Source: Sporosarcina sp. FSL W7-1349
GTDB lineage: Bacteria; Bacillota; Bacilli; Bacillales_A; Planococcaceae
Assembly: GCF_038003045.1 (NCBI RefSeq)
Contig: NZ_JBBOOK010000001.1
Coordinates: 2,542,001-2,606,000 of the forward strand
Direction: 5' to 3'
DNA length: 64,000 nt
Below the pieces are notes generated by a model, which had not been told where the DNA came from, searched no databases, and was given only the letters and a program-made list of their open reading frames with translations. Position numbers and translations under genes: made by a program. Within the stretch, counting starts at the first letter, position 1, and every line of letters begins with the position of its first letter. Shown piece after piece: positions 44,340-53,225 of the stretch.

Positions 44340-44367
44340 TTTTCATACCCCCTGTTGTATTTCTTCT

Positions 44368-44934
44368 CTAAATAGATTTTTCACTCGGCCCGTTCCATGC
44401 ACTCATTCCGGGAACGACATTTTTGACATCCGTGAAACCTGCTTCCGTCAACTGTTGCGCAGCCAAGTCGCTGCGGTTTCCAGTTCGGCATACGACATAG
44501 ATTGGTGCCCCCTTCGGAAGAGCCGCCATTTGGTCCTCAAGTTCCCCCAATGGAATGGAAAGAGCACCCGGAATATGGCTGAACGCATATTCCGCCGATT
44601 CGCGCACATCCAGCACGATATTGCCAGCATGGTCCTCCAAGATAGCTTGGAGTTCTTCATTGGAGACGATATGCAGATGACGTGTTTCTGCGATTTCTTC
44701 TCCTGCCGATTTTCGGACATAATGCTTCAGATGGCCATCCTTTTCGATGGTGCCCAAATAGTGATGCCCCGAACTGTCCGCCCAAGCTTTCAAATCTGCT
44801 GTCGAACCTTTATCCGTAGCCTGAACTTCAATCACTTCACCAGGTTCCATTTCTTTTACCGCTTTCCTCGTCTTGACGATCGGCATCGGACACGCCAATC
44901 CTTTTGCATCAAGTATTACATGAGATTGGATCAT
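44368..44934 (-). CDS. TusA-rhodanese fusion (CstA-like)
   Basis: A 188-aa two-domain sulfur carrier. The TusA domain (1-75) has C15 in GLACPMPIV; the rhodanese domain (85-188) has C149 in VVCRTGNRS. It resembles S. aureus CstA in combining these modules, but lacks a third DsrE part, which is encoded separately at 45299. It probably relays sulfane sulfur to the dioxygenase. Confidence 0.88.
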   Translation of the reverse strand: MIQSHVILDAKGLACPMPIVKTRKAVKEMEPGEVIEVQATDKGSTADLKAWADSSGHHYLGTIEKDGHLKHYVRKSAGEEIAETRHLHIVSNEELQAILEDHAGNIVLDVRESAEYAFSHIPGALSIPLGELEDQMAALPKGAPIYVVCRTGNRSDLAAQQLTEAGFTDVKNVVPGMSAWNGPSEKSI

Positions 44935-44986
44935 TGCATGTTCTCCTTTACTTATGCCCCTATGGGTATTTATTTTTGCAAAAAAA

Positions 44987-45283
44987 TTATTCGGTCGGAC
45001 CGTCCCACTCCATCATGCCGCCCGCCAGATTGACTACTTTGTATCCATGGCTCTCTAGCAACTGTGCGGCTCTTCCGCTGCGCCCTCCCGAACGGCAAAC
45101 CATCGCGTATTCCTTTGATTTATCTAATTCATGTAGACGGAATTCCAATAAGCCAAGCGGGATATTGACCGCCCCCGGGATTTTCCCTTCCGCGACTTCA
45201 TCCGTTTCGCGGACGTCGATTAGATGGATCGGTTCCTTCTTCTCCATCGCTTCTAGTAGATCCGTAGCCGTGATTTCTTTCAT
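44987..45283 (-). CDS. Single-domain rhodanese
   Basis: A 98-aa rhodanese with active-site C63 in MVCRSGGRSG and the DVRE start motif. It handles protein-bound or small-molecule persulfides. It is placed between the DsrE-like and TusA-rhodanese genes of the same operon. Confidence 0.9.
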   Translation of the reverse strand: MKEITATDLLEAMEKKEPIHLIDVRETDEVAEGKIPGAVNIPLGLLEFRLHELDKSKEYAMVCRSGGRSGRAAQLLESHGYKVVNLAGGMMEWDGPTE

Positions 45284-45298
45284 TGTTTCTCTCTCCTT

Positions 45299-45778
45299 TT
45301 AAATGAATAAGTTCACCTGGCCGTCTTGTGCATCTGCCAAATAGGCGCCAACCCCGGCATATTCCACACCGTCCATCAATTCTTTTTGATCCAACCCAAG
45401 AAGATCCATCGTCATCGTACAGGCGACCAATTTGATATCTTGCTCCTGCGCCATATCGATCAATTGCGGCAATGTCATGGCGTTATGCTTATTAATGACA
45501 TGTTTGATCATTTTCGGTCCCATGCCCGCGAAATTCATTTTGGAGATGCCCATTTTATCGGCTCCGCGAGGCATCATCTTTCCGAACATCCTTTCCAGGA
45601 TTCCTTTTTTCACAGGTACTGGTGCGTCTTTTCGCAGTGCATTCAATCCCCAGAACGTATGAAAGATGGTCACCTCATGATCATAGGCCGCCGCCCCGTT
45701 TGCAATGATATACGCGGCCATCGCCTTGTCATAATCTCCACTGAACAAGACGATGGTCGTCTTTTTTGTTTCTTCCAA
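45299..45778 (-). CDS. DsrE/DrsE-family sulfur-relay protein
   Basis: A 159-aa protein of the DsrE/F-like fold: TTIVLFSGDYDKAMAAYIIA at the N-terminus and a conserved C120 in LVACTMTMDLLG. A central KMMPRGADKMGISKMNF loop is typical of the DrsE subgroup found beside rhodaneses. It is first in the structural part of the operon, downstream of an operator-like palindrome and AAAGGAG. Confidence 0.88.
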   Translation of the reverse strand: MEETKKTTIVLFSGDYDKAMAAYIIANGAAAYDHEVTIFHTFWGLNALRKDAPVPVKKGILERMFGKMMPRGADKMGISKMNFAGMGPKMIKHVINKHNAMTLPQLIDMAQEQDIKLVACTMTMDLLGLDQKELMDGVEYAGVGAYLADAQDGQVNLFI

Positions 45779-45801
45779 TAAAATCTCTCCTTTTTAATAA
45801 T

Positions 45802-45815
45802 TACCCCGCGGGGTA
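45802..45815 (-). promoter_or_regulatory. CstR operator 2, before the DsrE gene
   Basis: TACCCCGCGGGGTA is a perfect 14-bp palindrome. It lies between the cstR terminator and the DsrE gene and matches the operator at 46146-46161 in its TACC/GGTA ends. A TATAC -10-like element overlaps it on the minus strand. Confidence 0.75.
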
Positions 45816-45833
45816 TAATTTATTCCGAAAAAG

Positions 45834-45859
45834 AAAGAGTCATTAGCGACTCTTTACGA
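45834..45859 (-). terminator. cstR terminator
   Basis: AAAGAGTC and GACTCTTT form an 8-bp stem with a loop of six; CTTTTTC follows on the minus strand. It overlaps the cstR stop codon and separates cstR from the structural genes. Confidence 0.7.
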
Positions 45860-46106
45860 GAAGATCGACTGCTTCTTTCACAATATCCTCTTGCACCCTT
45901 GCATCGTTCTCTTCCATATTCTGAATGCAGGAAATCAGATTCGTACTGACAATTACGCCAATCGCGCGATCGATTGCCGAACGGGAAGCCGATAATTGTG
46001 TAATGACTTCTTTACAATCTTTGTCTTCTTCCATCATACGTAAGATGCCTTTAATTTGGCCCTCGATCCGCTTCAACCGATTTTTCACCTGATCGCTGTA
46101 CTCCAT
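45843..46106 (-). CDS. cstR: Persulfide-sensing repressor CstR (CsoR family)
   Basis: An 87-aa all-helical CsoR-family repressor: NRLKRIEGQIKGILRMMEED. Cysteines C31 and C60 match the dithiol pair of S. aureus CstR. The residue four before C60, His in copper-sensing CsoR, is N56 here, so copper binding is unlikely and persulfide sensing is favoured. The ATG at 46106 follows AAAGGAG; longer in-frame extensions run into the promoter. It heads the sulfur operon. Confidence 0.9.
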   Translation of the reverse strand: MEYSDQVKNRLKRIEGQIKGILRMMEEDKDCKEVITQLSASRSAIDRAIGVIVSTNLISCIQNMEENDARVQEDIVKEAVDLLVKSR

Positions 46107-46140
46107 GTTATCAGCTCCTTTCTCCGTGTTCATTGTCTTT

Positions 46141-46169
46141 ATAATATACCCCTCGAGGTATAATGTCAA
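46141..46169 (-). promoter_or_regulatory. cstR promoter with operator 1 in the spacer
   Basis: TTGACA (complement of 46164-46169) and TATTAT (complement of 46141-46146) are 17 bp apart. The ATACC-N6-GGTAT operator at 46146-46161 fills the spacer, so repressor binding would exclude RNA polymerase. Confidence 0.85.
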
Positions 46170-46254
46170 CTCTCGATAATCCGGCGACGGACAGTTCGCA
46201 CGACAAGCTAAAAGAATCTTCTTCTAATACTGAAAAACCTATCGGAGTTTCCAC

Positions 46255-47665
46255 ATTATGTGAACTACCCACCACTTAACGCTTTGCGTTTGAAGTGGGG
46301 GCTTCCCGACTTATCGCCGCTTTTGGCAGCCGACGAAAATAGACCGGGCTAACCCTCTTGTCCCAAGAGTTTTTGTTTCAGGATAGACCGATTAGCAGAA
46401 GGCCCTCCTTCTTGATATTGCGGGCAGCATTCCAATCCCGGTCCAGGACGAACCCGCATTCACAGGAGAAGGTCCGTTCGGAAAGAGGCAATGTGTCTTT
46501 CACGCTGCCGCAATCCGAACACGTCTTGGTTGAGGGAAACCACTTGTCGATTTTGACGAGTGGCTTGCCCTGTTCGTCCAATTTGTAACGGAGGAATGCC
46601 GTGAACATCCCCCATCCGTTGTCGGCGACGCTTTTGCTCAAGCGAAGGGCTTGCGACATCCCTTTCATGTGGAGATCCTCGATCACGACGCCGTCATACC
46701 GGTCCGCCAATTTCCGGGACGCCTTGTGCAGGAAATCCTTTCGCTGTTTCGCCGCTTTCTCATGCAGCTGAGCCACCTTGACTCGCTGTTTGTTCCAGCG
46801 AGAAGAGCCTCTTGTCTTTTTGGAAAGAATCCGTTGTTCTTTTGCCAGCTTCTCTTCTATCTGTCGGTAGAACCGCGGGTAATTGGCTTTCTTACCCCCC
46901 TCGCTTTCGACAAACAGGCCGTGCATGGCAAAGTCCAATCCGATCACTTCTCGGATCTCTCTTTTACTTGGTGTGTGGTCGTATTCGGTCAAAATGGAAA
47001 CATGGTATTTTCCTGTGGCGGAGCGGGAAATGGTGCAGGACTTGATGATTTGGTGCGATGGGATCTTACGATGCTGCTTCATTCTGAGGGGTTGGAGTTT
47101 CGGCAGTTTGATGGAGCCATCCAGAAGTTTGATGTTCCCGTTGACCAGATTGGTCGTGTAGGATTGCCTGGATTTGCGGCTTTTGAATTTCGGGTAGCCG
47201 GATTTGCCGGAAAAGAAACGGGAGAACGACGATTGCAGGTTCAATTGGGCGTTTGCGAGTGCTAGACTATCCACTTCCTTGAGCCACTCGAACTCCTTCT
47301 TGTACTTGGCGGGCGTCGGAAACTTCTGTTTCTTCAGCAATTCCTTGTCGTCTTTGAATCGCTCATAGGTTTCCTTTCGTTCGGCAAGCATTTTATTATA
47401 GACAAAACGGACGCATCCGAATGTCCTAGCTAGAAATTCCTCCTGTTCCTTTGTCGGATACAACCGGAATTTGTATGCTTTGTGTGCCACTTTATATCAC
47501 CTCGCTCCTCCACTTCAACGGGAATATATGTTCTTATTATAGCAGAAAAAAGAGGTTTTGGCTACCGCCAACCGAAATTCATCTCCCCCTTACCGTTGGG
47601 CTTCGCTCTTCACACGCTTGAAGAGGGAGACTTCTTTCGTGGTGTTGTTAAAACTATGATACAAT
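46255..47665 (-). mobile_element. IS200/IS605-type element carrying only tnpB
   Basis: An IS1341-like element. Downstream of tnpB on the minus strand is the hairpin CCACTTAACGC with a matching GCG...AAGTGG strand (46272-46297), typical of a right end and of the omega-RNA 3' region. Upstream is a hairpin CTCTTC/GAAGAG at 47606-47625. No tnpA (Y1 transposase) is present, so movement would need one in trans. Ends are approximate. Confidence 0.55.
46378..47490 (-). CDS. tnpB: TnpB, RNA-guided endonuclease of IS605 family
   Basis: A full-length 370-aa TnpB. The N-terminal OrfB domain begins KFRLYPTKEQEEF. The RuvC residues are present: D186 (VIGLDFAMHG), E271 (VIEDLHMKG) and D352 (DRDWNAARN). The zinc ribbon has C324, C327, C343 and C345, the second pair being CxC rather than CxxC. 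It starts with GTG behind GAGGTGAT. An omega-RNA is expected to overlap its 3' end. The frame and catalytic residues are intact, so it may be active. Confidence 0.92.
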   Translation of the reverse strand: MAHKAYKFRLYPTKEQEEFLARTFGCVRFVYNKMLAERKETYERFKDDKELLKKQKFPTPAKYKKEFEWLKEVDSLALANAQLNLQSSFSRFFSGKSGYPKFKSRKSRQSYTTNLVNGNIKLLDGSIKLPKLQPLRMKQHRKIPSHQIIKSCTISRSATGKYHVSILTEYDHTPSKREIREVIGLDFAMHGLFVESEGGKKANYPRFYRQIEEKLAKEQRILSKKTRGSSRWNKQRVKVAQLHEKAAKQRKDFLHKASRKLADRYDGVVIEDLHMKGMSQALRLSKSVADNGWGMFTAFLRYKLDEQGKPLVKIDKWFPSTKTCSDCGSVKDTLPLSERTFSCECGFVLDRDWNAARNIKKEGLLLIGLS

Positions 47666-47774
47666 AATAGGAAGACAACTTCCAAAGGTATATAGTTGTC
47701 ACCATCTTCCATGCTTAGGTATTGCCTAAGTTTTTTTATTTGCGAGATGAGACTAGACATTGGGGGGAATCTGA

Positions 47775-47996
47775 ATGGCCTTTCCACGTAAGGAAAAGGA
47801 TGTATGCGATTTTGTCGCCGCGCGCGAAATCGACGAAGAGATTTCATTCGTCCGTAATGATCATAGAGTTAATGGCACGATCTTCAAAATTTTGGAGAAC
47901 TCCGTCATTGTTGAGCTTTCGGAGGCGGATGCCGAACGGATCGGTGCCGCATCCAACTTGACCGTCGTCTCCCATAAAAATTACTCCATTGTGTAA
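47775..47996 (+). CDS. DUF2187 family protein (YkvS-like)
   Basis: A 73-aa small protein with the DUF2187 pattern: an N-terminal charged segment, a GTIFKILENSVIVEL beta region and the conserved end VVSHKNYSIV. The family is widespread in Bacillales and of unknown function; the fold looks like a KOW/SH3-type barrel. GGGGGGAA precedes the ATG. Monocistronic with a strong terminator. Confidence 0.8.
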   Translation: MAFPRKEKDVCDFVAAREIDEEISFVRNDHRVNGTIFKILENSVIVELSEADAERIGAASNLTVVSHKNYSIV

Positions 47997-48001
47997 CGTT
48001 T

Positions 48002-48038
48002 AAAGGCTGTCCGGAAAAATTTCGGACAGCCTTTTCTT
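48002..48038. terminator. Bidirectional terminator
   Basis: AAAGGCTGTCCG at 48002-48013 and CGGACAGCCTTT at 48023-48034 form a perfect 12-bp stem with T tracts on both strands, serving the DUF2187 and YeiH genes. Confidence 0.85.
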
Positions 48039-48057
48039 TCATTAAAAAGAGTTTTAA

Positions 48058-49047
48058 TTAAAATAAAAAGCTTATAAACCCATATTCGACTGCCACTAGG
48101 ATAATTGTACCGCCCAATCCGGCAATGAAAGGTTTTGCGCCTGCCCGCTTAAATGCCGACAATTTAACATTCAATCCGAGACCTGCCATCGCCATCGCCA
48201 TTAATACATAAGCCAATGACACGAGCATGGAAGCGACTTGCTCAGGTACGATTCCCGTCGAGTAGATGGCGCTCATCGCCAAAAAGCCGAAAATGAACCA
48301 TGGAATCGGGAGTTTCCTGAAGCTGAAAGCCTCCCCTTCCTGCCGATTTCTTTTCGCCATCCAGAAGCCGACACCTGCTGCGACCACAACCAACAGGATG
48401 ACGCGCGTCAATTTGACGACCAACGCCAAATCGAGAGCCGCGGCTCCCCCAACATCTCCTGCTGCCACGACATGCGCGATTTCATGAAGCGTGCCGCCTG
48501 CGAACATGCCGTATGCTTCACTCGACAGCCCCAGTGCCGAATAGAAGATAGAATAAAGGAATGTAAACAACGTGCCGAGCAGTGCGATGATTGCCACGCT
48601 TACCGCGGTCTGTTCGGCCTTTGCCTTCAGTTGCGATGAAACAGCAACGATGGCTGCCGCGCCGCAAATCCCTGTTCCACAGGCTGTCAAAAAGCCAATC
48701 GTACTATCCACTTTCAGCAGTTTAGCGACCCCATATACAGCCGAAATCCCAATGACGACACTGCTCGTCGCCAGTAGAAAAGCAGGCCATCCCGCGGCCG
48801 CAATATCGCTCAGATTCAAACGCATCCCGAGCAAAATGATTCCTGCGCGCAATAGTTTCTTGGATGAAAATTGGATGCCCGGCTCCCAAGTAGTCCGGAC
48901 GGGGAAAAAGGTATTCCATATAATTCCGATTAAAATCGCGATGACTAACGGGCCAATCAACGAGAGATAAGGAAGCGACGTTGCCAGTTTTGCGATCACC
49001 GCGATGATTAGCGTTAAGCCGATACCTGTCCAGAAATTTTTATTCAA
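48058..49047 (-). CDS. YeiH-family putative sulfate exporter
   Basis: A 329-aa protein with about ten spans. Family landmarks are LLRAGIILLGMRLNLSDIA, then TACGTGICGAAAIVAVS, and GGTLHEIAHVVAAG. UPF0324/YeiH members are often paired with a LysR regulator and linked to sulfur or sulfonate metabolism, as here, though transport has rarely been shown directly. It is divergent from the LysR gene. Confidence 0.87.
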   Translation of the reverse strand: MNKNFWTGIGLTLIIAVIAKLATSLPYLSLIGPLVIAILIGIIWNTFFPVRTTWEPGIQFSSKKLLRAGIILLGMRLNLSDIAAAGWPAFLLATSSVVIGISAVYGVAKLLKVDSTIGFLTACGTGICGAAAIVAVSSQLKAKAEQTAVSVAIIALLGTLFTFLYSIFYSALGLSSEAYGMFAGGTLHEIAHVVAAGDVGGAAALDLALVVKLTRVILLVVVAAGVGFWMAKRNRQEGEAFSFRKLPIPWFIFGFLAMSAIYSTGIVPEQVASMLVSLAYVLMAMAMAGLGLNVKLSAFKRAGAKPFIAGLGGTIILVAVEYGFISFLF

Positions 49048-49060
49048 AGTAACCTCTCCT

Positions 49061-49115
49061 TCTATTCCATGATAGAATGGATTCCATCATCAGTAAAATG
49101 AGTATTTCCAATAGA
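49061..49115. promoter_or_regulatory. Candidate LysR operator in the YeiH/LysR gap
   Basis: The 107-bp divergent gap holds TCTAT-N6-ATAGA at 49061-49076, ATGGATTCCAT at 49077-49087 and a further AATAGAATCCAT copy. Clustered inverted sequences of this sort fit autoregulating LysR proteins. Confidence 0.45.
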
Positions 49116-49154
49116 ATCCATCAGTTTTCCTGATGCAAGGAGGGGGCCATCCAA

Positions 49155-50042
49155 TTGCTGTTGGAAGAATTGAAAACCTTTATAACCGTTGTGGAACACC
49201 AGAACTTCACGAAAGCGGCAAAAGAGCTGAATCTCGCACAGCCGACCGTTAGCCTTCATATTAAAAACTTGGAGAGCGAGTTGAATGTCCCCCTGCTCGT
49301 CCGTTCCCATCGAACCTTTCACGTCACGCCAGAGGGGGAACTGCTCTATGAACGGGCAATCCAATTGTTGAAACTCGCGGAGAAAACAAAAGAGGAAATT
49401 TTATGGAAACATCAAGAAGTGAGCGGCAAGCTACGGATTTCCGCCAGCTATACAATCGGGGAATACTTATTGCCCGAAGTATTGACAGTGCTCCACCAGA
49501 AATTTCCCCATTTGCAGGCCGAAGTAACGATTGAAAATACCGAGGATGTGGAGACGGCGGTCCGCGAACTGCGATGCGATGTCGGTTGCATCGAAGGAAG
49601 TGTGCCTGCAAAAGAATTGATTATCAAGCCGTTCATGTTTGACGAACTGATTCTGGTGGCAGTGAATACACATCCGCTTGCCAAACTGGACCATGTCGAG
49701 TTGGCCGATCTCCAATCAGCCCATTGGATCATGCGTGAAAAGGGATCCGGTACCCGGCAATTTACGGATTATCTGCTGCGTTCCATCGGCCAGGTCAACC
49801 CGTCCTGCACCATTTTCGGATCCAATGAAGGCGTGAAACAGGCATTGTTGAGCGGCCTCGGCATTGCCGCCGTTTCGGTCTATACGGCAAAAAGAGCGCT
49901 GGACCGGGGAGAGCTCGTTCCATTGAAAGTGGATGTCATATCGCAAAAAAGAGTGTTTTCCACTTTACACTCTCCGTTGATGGGTGAAAAACGGCATGTC
50001 GAAGTGTTTATCAAAGAACTAAAAATGATGTACGGCGATTGA
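49155..50042 (+). CDS. LysR-family regulator
   Basis: A 295-aa LTTR. The N-terminal winged helix reads NFTKAAKELNLAQPTVSLHI; the effector domain includes REKGSGTRQFTDYLL, as in CysL/YeiE-type regulators. It starts with TTG behind AGGAGGGGG. Divergent from the YeiH gene, which it probably controls; the inducer is unknown. Confidence 0.88.
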   Translation: MLLEELKTFITVVEHQNFTKAAKELNLAQPTVSLHIKNLESELNVPLLVRSHRTFHVTPEGELLYERAIQLLKLAEKTKEEILWKHQEVSGKLRISASYTIGEYLLPEVLTVLHQKFPHLQAEVTIENTEDVETAVRELRCDVGCIEGSVPAKELIIKPFMFDELILVAVNTHPLAKLDHVELADLQSAHWIMREKGSGTRQFTDYLLRSIGQVNPSCTIFGSNEGVKQALLSGLGIAAVSVYTAKRALDRGELVPLKVDVISQKRVFSTLHSPLMGEKRHVEVFIKELKMMYGD

Positions 50043-50176
50043 ACCCCGTTGTGCAACTATCCTATTGCAGCGAGTATCGGCAGCTGGGGCGTCATCTATT
50101 CCGCGAGGCAGAAAAGTCTGATAAGATAAAACCTAAGCTGGATGAAGAGGAAATTCGATAAAGGAGGAATGCAGTT

Positions 50177-51403
50177 ATGAAAGAACGCCTGATTGAACGA
50201 TTAATCCGGTATGCCAAAATCGATACACAATCGGACGCAGATAGCCAATCGACCCCTTCCACACCAGGGCAATGGGATTTATTGTATGAGCTGGAGAAGG
50301 AATTGAAGGCAATCGGCATGCAGGAAATCACATTGGACGACAATGGCTATTTATTTGCCACCTTGCCCGCCAATACGGACCGGGATGTTCCTGTCGTCGG
50401 ATTTCTTGCCCATGTGGATACGGCGACGGACTATACAGGGAAGAATGTGAATCCTCAGCGGGTGGATCACTACGACGGGACAGATATCCGGTTGAATGAA
50501 AACACGATTATGAAGGTCTCCGATTTCCCCGAGCTCACGAATTATGCCGGCCACACATTGATCACCACCGATGGGACAACCCTGCTAGGTGCGGATAATA
50601 AAGCCGGCATCGCAGAAATCATGACGGCGATGGAATACTTGATTCAACATCCGGAGATCAAGCACGGGAAACTGCGTGTCGCGTTCACTCCAGATGAAGA
50701 AATCGGACGGGGGCCGCATAAATTTGATGTGGAGGCATTCGGCGCCGAGTTTGCGTACACGATGGATGGAGGACCGCTCGGCGAGTTGCAATATGAAAGT
50801 TTTAATGCAGCCGGAGCGAAAGTCACCTTCTACGGCACGAATATCCATCCCGGCTCCGCCAAGGGCAAGATGGTGAATTCGCTATTGATCGCCCACGAAT
50901 TTCAAGCAGCGATGCCCGCGAAGGAAATTCCACAGAAGACGGAAGGATATGAAGGTTTCATTCATCTGATGGAGGTGGATGGATCGGTTGAAGAAACGAC
51001 ACTCCATTATATCATCCGCTATTTTGATCGTAATCAGTTCGGAGCAAGAAAGCAGCTTTTCGAAAATACAGTGAAGGATTTGCAAACACGGTACGGAGAG
51101 CAGGCCATCTCACTAGAACTGACAGACCAATACTTCAATATGCGGGAAAAAATCGAGCCGGTCATGGAAATTGTCGACATTATTGCGGAAGCATTCAAGC
51201 AATTGGATATCAAGCCGGCGATCATCCCAATCCGGGGAGGAACGGATGGGTCCCAGCTGTCCTATATGGGCATGCCGACGCCGAATATCTTTACAGGCGG
51301 CGAAAACTATCACGGGAAATACGAGTATATCTCCGCTGATAATATGGTGAAGGCGACCGAGGTCATCATTGAGGCCGTGAAGCTTTTCGAAGCTCGCGTC
51401 TGA
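50177..51403 (+). CDS. pepT: Peptidase T (tripeptide aminopeptidase)
   Basis: A 408-aa zinc aminopeptidase of the M20B family. Metal-site motifs are visible in order: [26 protein letters not shown] and [10 protein letters not shown]. The C-terminal [17 protein letters not shown], then [11 protein letters not shown], is characteristic. It cleaves the N-terminal residue from tripeptides in the cytosol. AAAGGAGG precedes the ATG. The exporter gene follows after 11 bp. Confidence 0.95.
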   Translation: MKERLIERLIRYAKIDTQSDADSQSTPSTPGQWDLLYELEKELKAIGMQEITLDDNGYLFATLPANTDRDVPVVGFLAHVDTATDYTGKNVNPQRVDHYDGTDIRLNENTIMKVSDFPELTNYAGHTLITTDGTTLLGADNKAGIAEIMTAMEYLIQHPEIKHGKLRVAFTPDEEIGRGPHKFDVEAFGAEFAYTMDGGPLGELQYESFNAAGAKVTFYGTNIHPGSAKGKMVNSLLIAHEFQAAMPAKEIPQKTEGYEGFIHLMEVDGSVEETTLHYIIRYFDRNQFGARKQLFENTVKDLQTRYGEQAISLELTDQYFNMREKIEPVMEIVDIIAEAFKQLDIKPAIIPIRGGTDGSQLSYMGMPTPNIFTGGENYHGKYEYISADNMVKATEVIIEAVKLFEARV

Positions 51404-51414
51404 GAGAGTTTGAA

Positions 51415-52374
51415 ATGAAAGCCATTTGGATCGGGATTCTCTCCTCCCTCTTCTTCGCAGTCACCTTTGTCTTGAACCGCTCGATGGAATTATCGGGCGG
51501 CAGCTGGCTCTGGAGCGCTTCACTCCGCTATTTTTTCATGGTTCCATTCTTGGTGGCGATTGTGGCGTACCGGAAAGGGCTCGGCGATGTGAAAAAAGAG
51601 ATGTCCGCAAAACCCACTCCATTTTTTCTTTGGAGCTTCGTAGCATTCGTCCTTTTCTATGCACCACTCACCTTCTCCGCTGCTTATAGTCCCGGATGGC
51701 TGCTCGCCGGAACTTGGCAATTGACGATCGTTGCTGGTGTTCTCCTGGCACCGCTCTTTTCAGTTAGGGTGCAAACGAGTCAAGGCGAACGAAATATACG
51801 TCAGCGCATTCCTCTATTGTCGCTCGGCATTTCATCCATCATCTTCATCGGGGTCGTAATCATCCAGATTCCGAATGCGCAAAATGTCGAGGCGCAAGTC
51901 TTATGGCTCGGAACCTTGCCTTTATTGATAGCCGCTTTCGCCTATCCGCTCGGGAACCGGAAAATGATGGACTTGCTCGGCGGGCGGCTCGACATGTTCC
52001 AACGGGTGCTCGCCATGACACTCATGACGCTTCCCGTTTGGATCGGATTTGCAATCTACGCTTTATGGACAGTCGGGCCGCCGTCTTGGAGCCAGGTTGT
52101 CCAATCTCTCATCGTAGCAGTCAGTTCAGGTGTCATTGCGACATCGCTGTTCTTTATGGCAACCGACCTTGTTCGAGAGGATCAAGGAAAGTTGGCAGCT
52201 GTGGAAGCGACCCAATCCACAGAACTCATCTTCGCCATGATCGGGGAAATGTTGATTCTCAGCCTCCCCCTGCCCGGCCCGATATCATTGGCCGGCGTTG
52301 TTATCATCGTTATCGGCATGGGATTACATAGCTATCAAACCGCGGTATCGAAAAAGAAACAACCTGTGACTTAG
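51415..52374 (+). CDS. DMT-family multidrug-resistance-type efflux transporter
   Basis: A 319-aa protein with about ten spans, beginning MKAIWIGILSSLFFAVTFVL. The ELSGGSWLWSASLRYFFM segment and TDLVREDQGKLAAVEATQS near the end match the EmrE-like multidrug-efflux family of Bacillales. The substrate is unknown. It probably shares an mRNA with pepT. Its stop codon lies in the loop of the following terminator. Confidence 0.8.
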   Translation: MKAIWIGILSSLFFAVTFVLNRSMELSGGSWLWSASLRYFFMVPFLVAIVAYRKGLGDVKKEMSAKPTPFFLWSFVAFVLFYAPLTFSAAYSPGWLLAGTWQLTIVAGVLLAPLFSVRVQTSQGERNIRQRIPLLSLGISSIIFIGVVIIQIPNAQNVEAQVLWLGTLPLLIAAFAYPLGNRKMMDLLGGRLDMFQRVLAMTLMTLPVWIGFAIYALWTVGPPSWSQVVQSLIVAVSSGVIATSLFFMATDLVREDQGKLAAVEATQSTELIFAMIGEMLILSLPLPGPISLAGVVIIVIGMGLHSYQTAVSKKKQPVT

Positions 52375-52395
52375 GACAAGTACAGGTTGTTTCTT
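52355..52395. terminator. Bidirectional terminator at the end of the alicyclic-acid operon
   Basis: GAAACAACCTGT and ACAGGTTGTTTC form a 12-bp stem with a T-rich tail on both strands, between the convergent exporter gene and the last gene of the 52414-61919 operon. Confidence 0.85.
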
Positions 52396-52413
52396 CATTT
52401 ACCAGCTAAAAAG

Positions 52414-53196
52414 CTATTTTGAAATAAATTCAGGTGTGCGTTTCTCTAAAAAGGCACGAGTGCCCTCCATTTTATCTTCTGTCGAATATAAGGCGGCTTG
52501 TGCAAGCTTTTCAATGAGCAAACCTGCCTTCATATCCGTATCAAATCCTGTGTGAATAACCATTTTAGCAAGCTTCACAGCTAATGGACCTTTTGTTATG
52601 ATGCAGTTTGCCGTTTCTTCCACCGCCTCTTGCAACCGATCTTGAGAAACATATTCGGAAATCAGACCGATTCTTTCGGCTTCTTCCGCAGTGATAATTT
52701 TTCCTGTCAGAATCAATTCAATCGCTTTTCCTTTACCGATCAGACGGGCCAGCCGCTGTGTGCCCCCTGCCCCTGGGATGACGCCAAGATTCAGTTCGGG
52801 AAGCCCAAATTTTGCAGTAGCGGAAGCGATCCGAATATCACAGGCCATCGCGAGCTCGCATCCACCGCCAAGTGCAAATCCATTTACCATGGCGATAGTT
52901 GGTTTGTCATACGCTTCGATATAATCGTAGACGTCCTGCATGCTTCCGACGGAAAAGACATCCATCGGCCGGCGGTTTTCCAGCTGTTTAATATCTGCTC
53001 CTGCCGCAAATGATGTATCCCCTTGTCCCGTAAAAATGACGCAATGGGTCTCGTCGTCTTCTTTCAGCCATTCTAGTGCGTTCCTCATTTCATCCAGCGT
53101 TTCCTTACTCAAGGCATTTCGTTGTTCCGGTAAATTAATGATCAAATAGGCTAGTTTATTCTTTTTTTCGACGATGATATTGCGATAGCTTTTCAT
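52414..53196 (-). CDS. Enoyl-CoA hydratase, probable cyclohex-1-ene-1-carboxyl-CoA hydratase (BadK-like)
   Basis: A 260-aa crotonase with FAAGADIKQ, GGGCELAMACD (E114) and GLPELNLGVIPGAGG (E134), so both catalytic glutamates are intact. In the alicyclic pathway BadK hydrates cyclohex-1-ene-1-carboxyl-CoA to the 2-hydroxy compound. The presence of AliA-, AliB-, BadH- and BadI-like genes in the same operon makes this the natural candidate, though general crotonase activity in pimelyl-CoA beta-oxidation is equally possible. Last gene of the operon. Confidence 0.8.
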   Translation of the reverse strand: MKSYRNIIVEKKNKLAYLIINLPEQRNALSKETLDEMRNALEWLKEDDETHCVIFTGQGDTSFAAGADIKQLENRRPMDVFSVGSMQDVYDYIEAYDKPTIAMVNGFALGGGCELAMACDIRIASATAKFGLPELNLGVIPGAGGTQRLARLIGKGKAIELILTGKIITAEEAERIGLISEYVSQDRLQEAVEETANCIITKGPLAVKLAKMVIHTGFDTDMKAGLLIEKLAQAALYSTEDKMEGTRAFLEKRTPEFISK

Positions 53197-53225
53197 TCCC
53201 CTTCCCTCCTGCCTGTGGTTTGCAT

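Noticed and set aside
45843..46106. Copper-sensing CsoR
   Set aside because: The His of the Cys-His-Cys copper site is Asn here, and the neighbours are sulfur-relay genes rather than copper ATPases.
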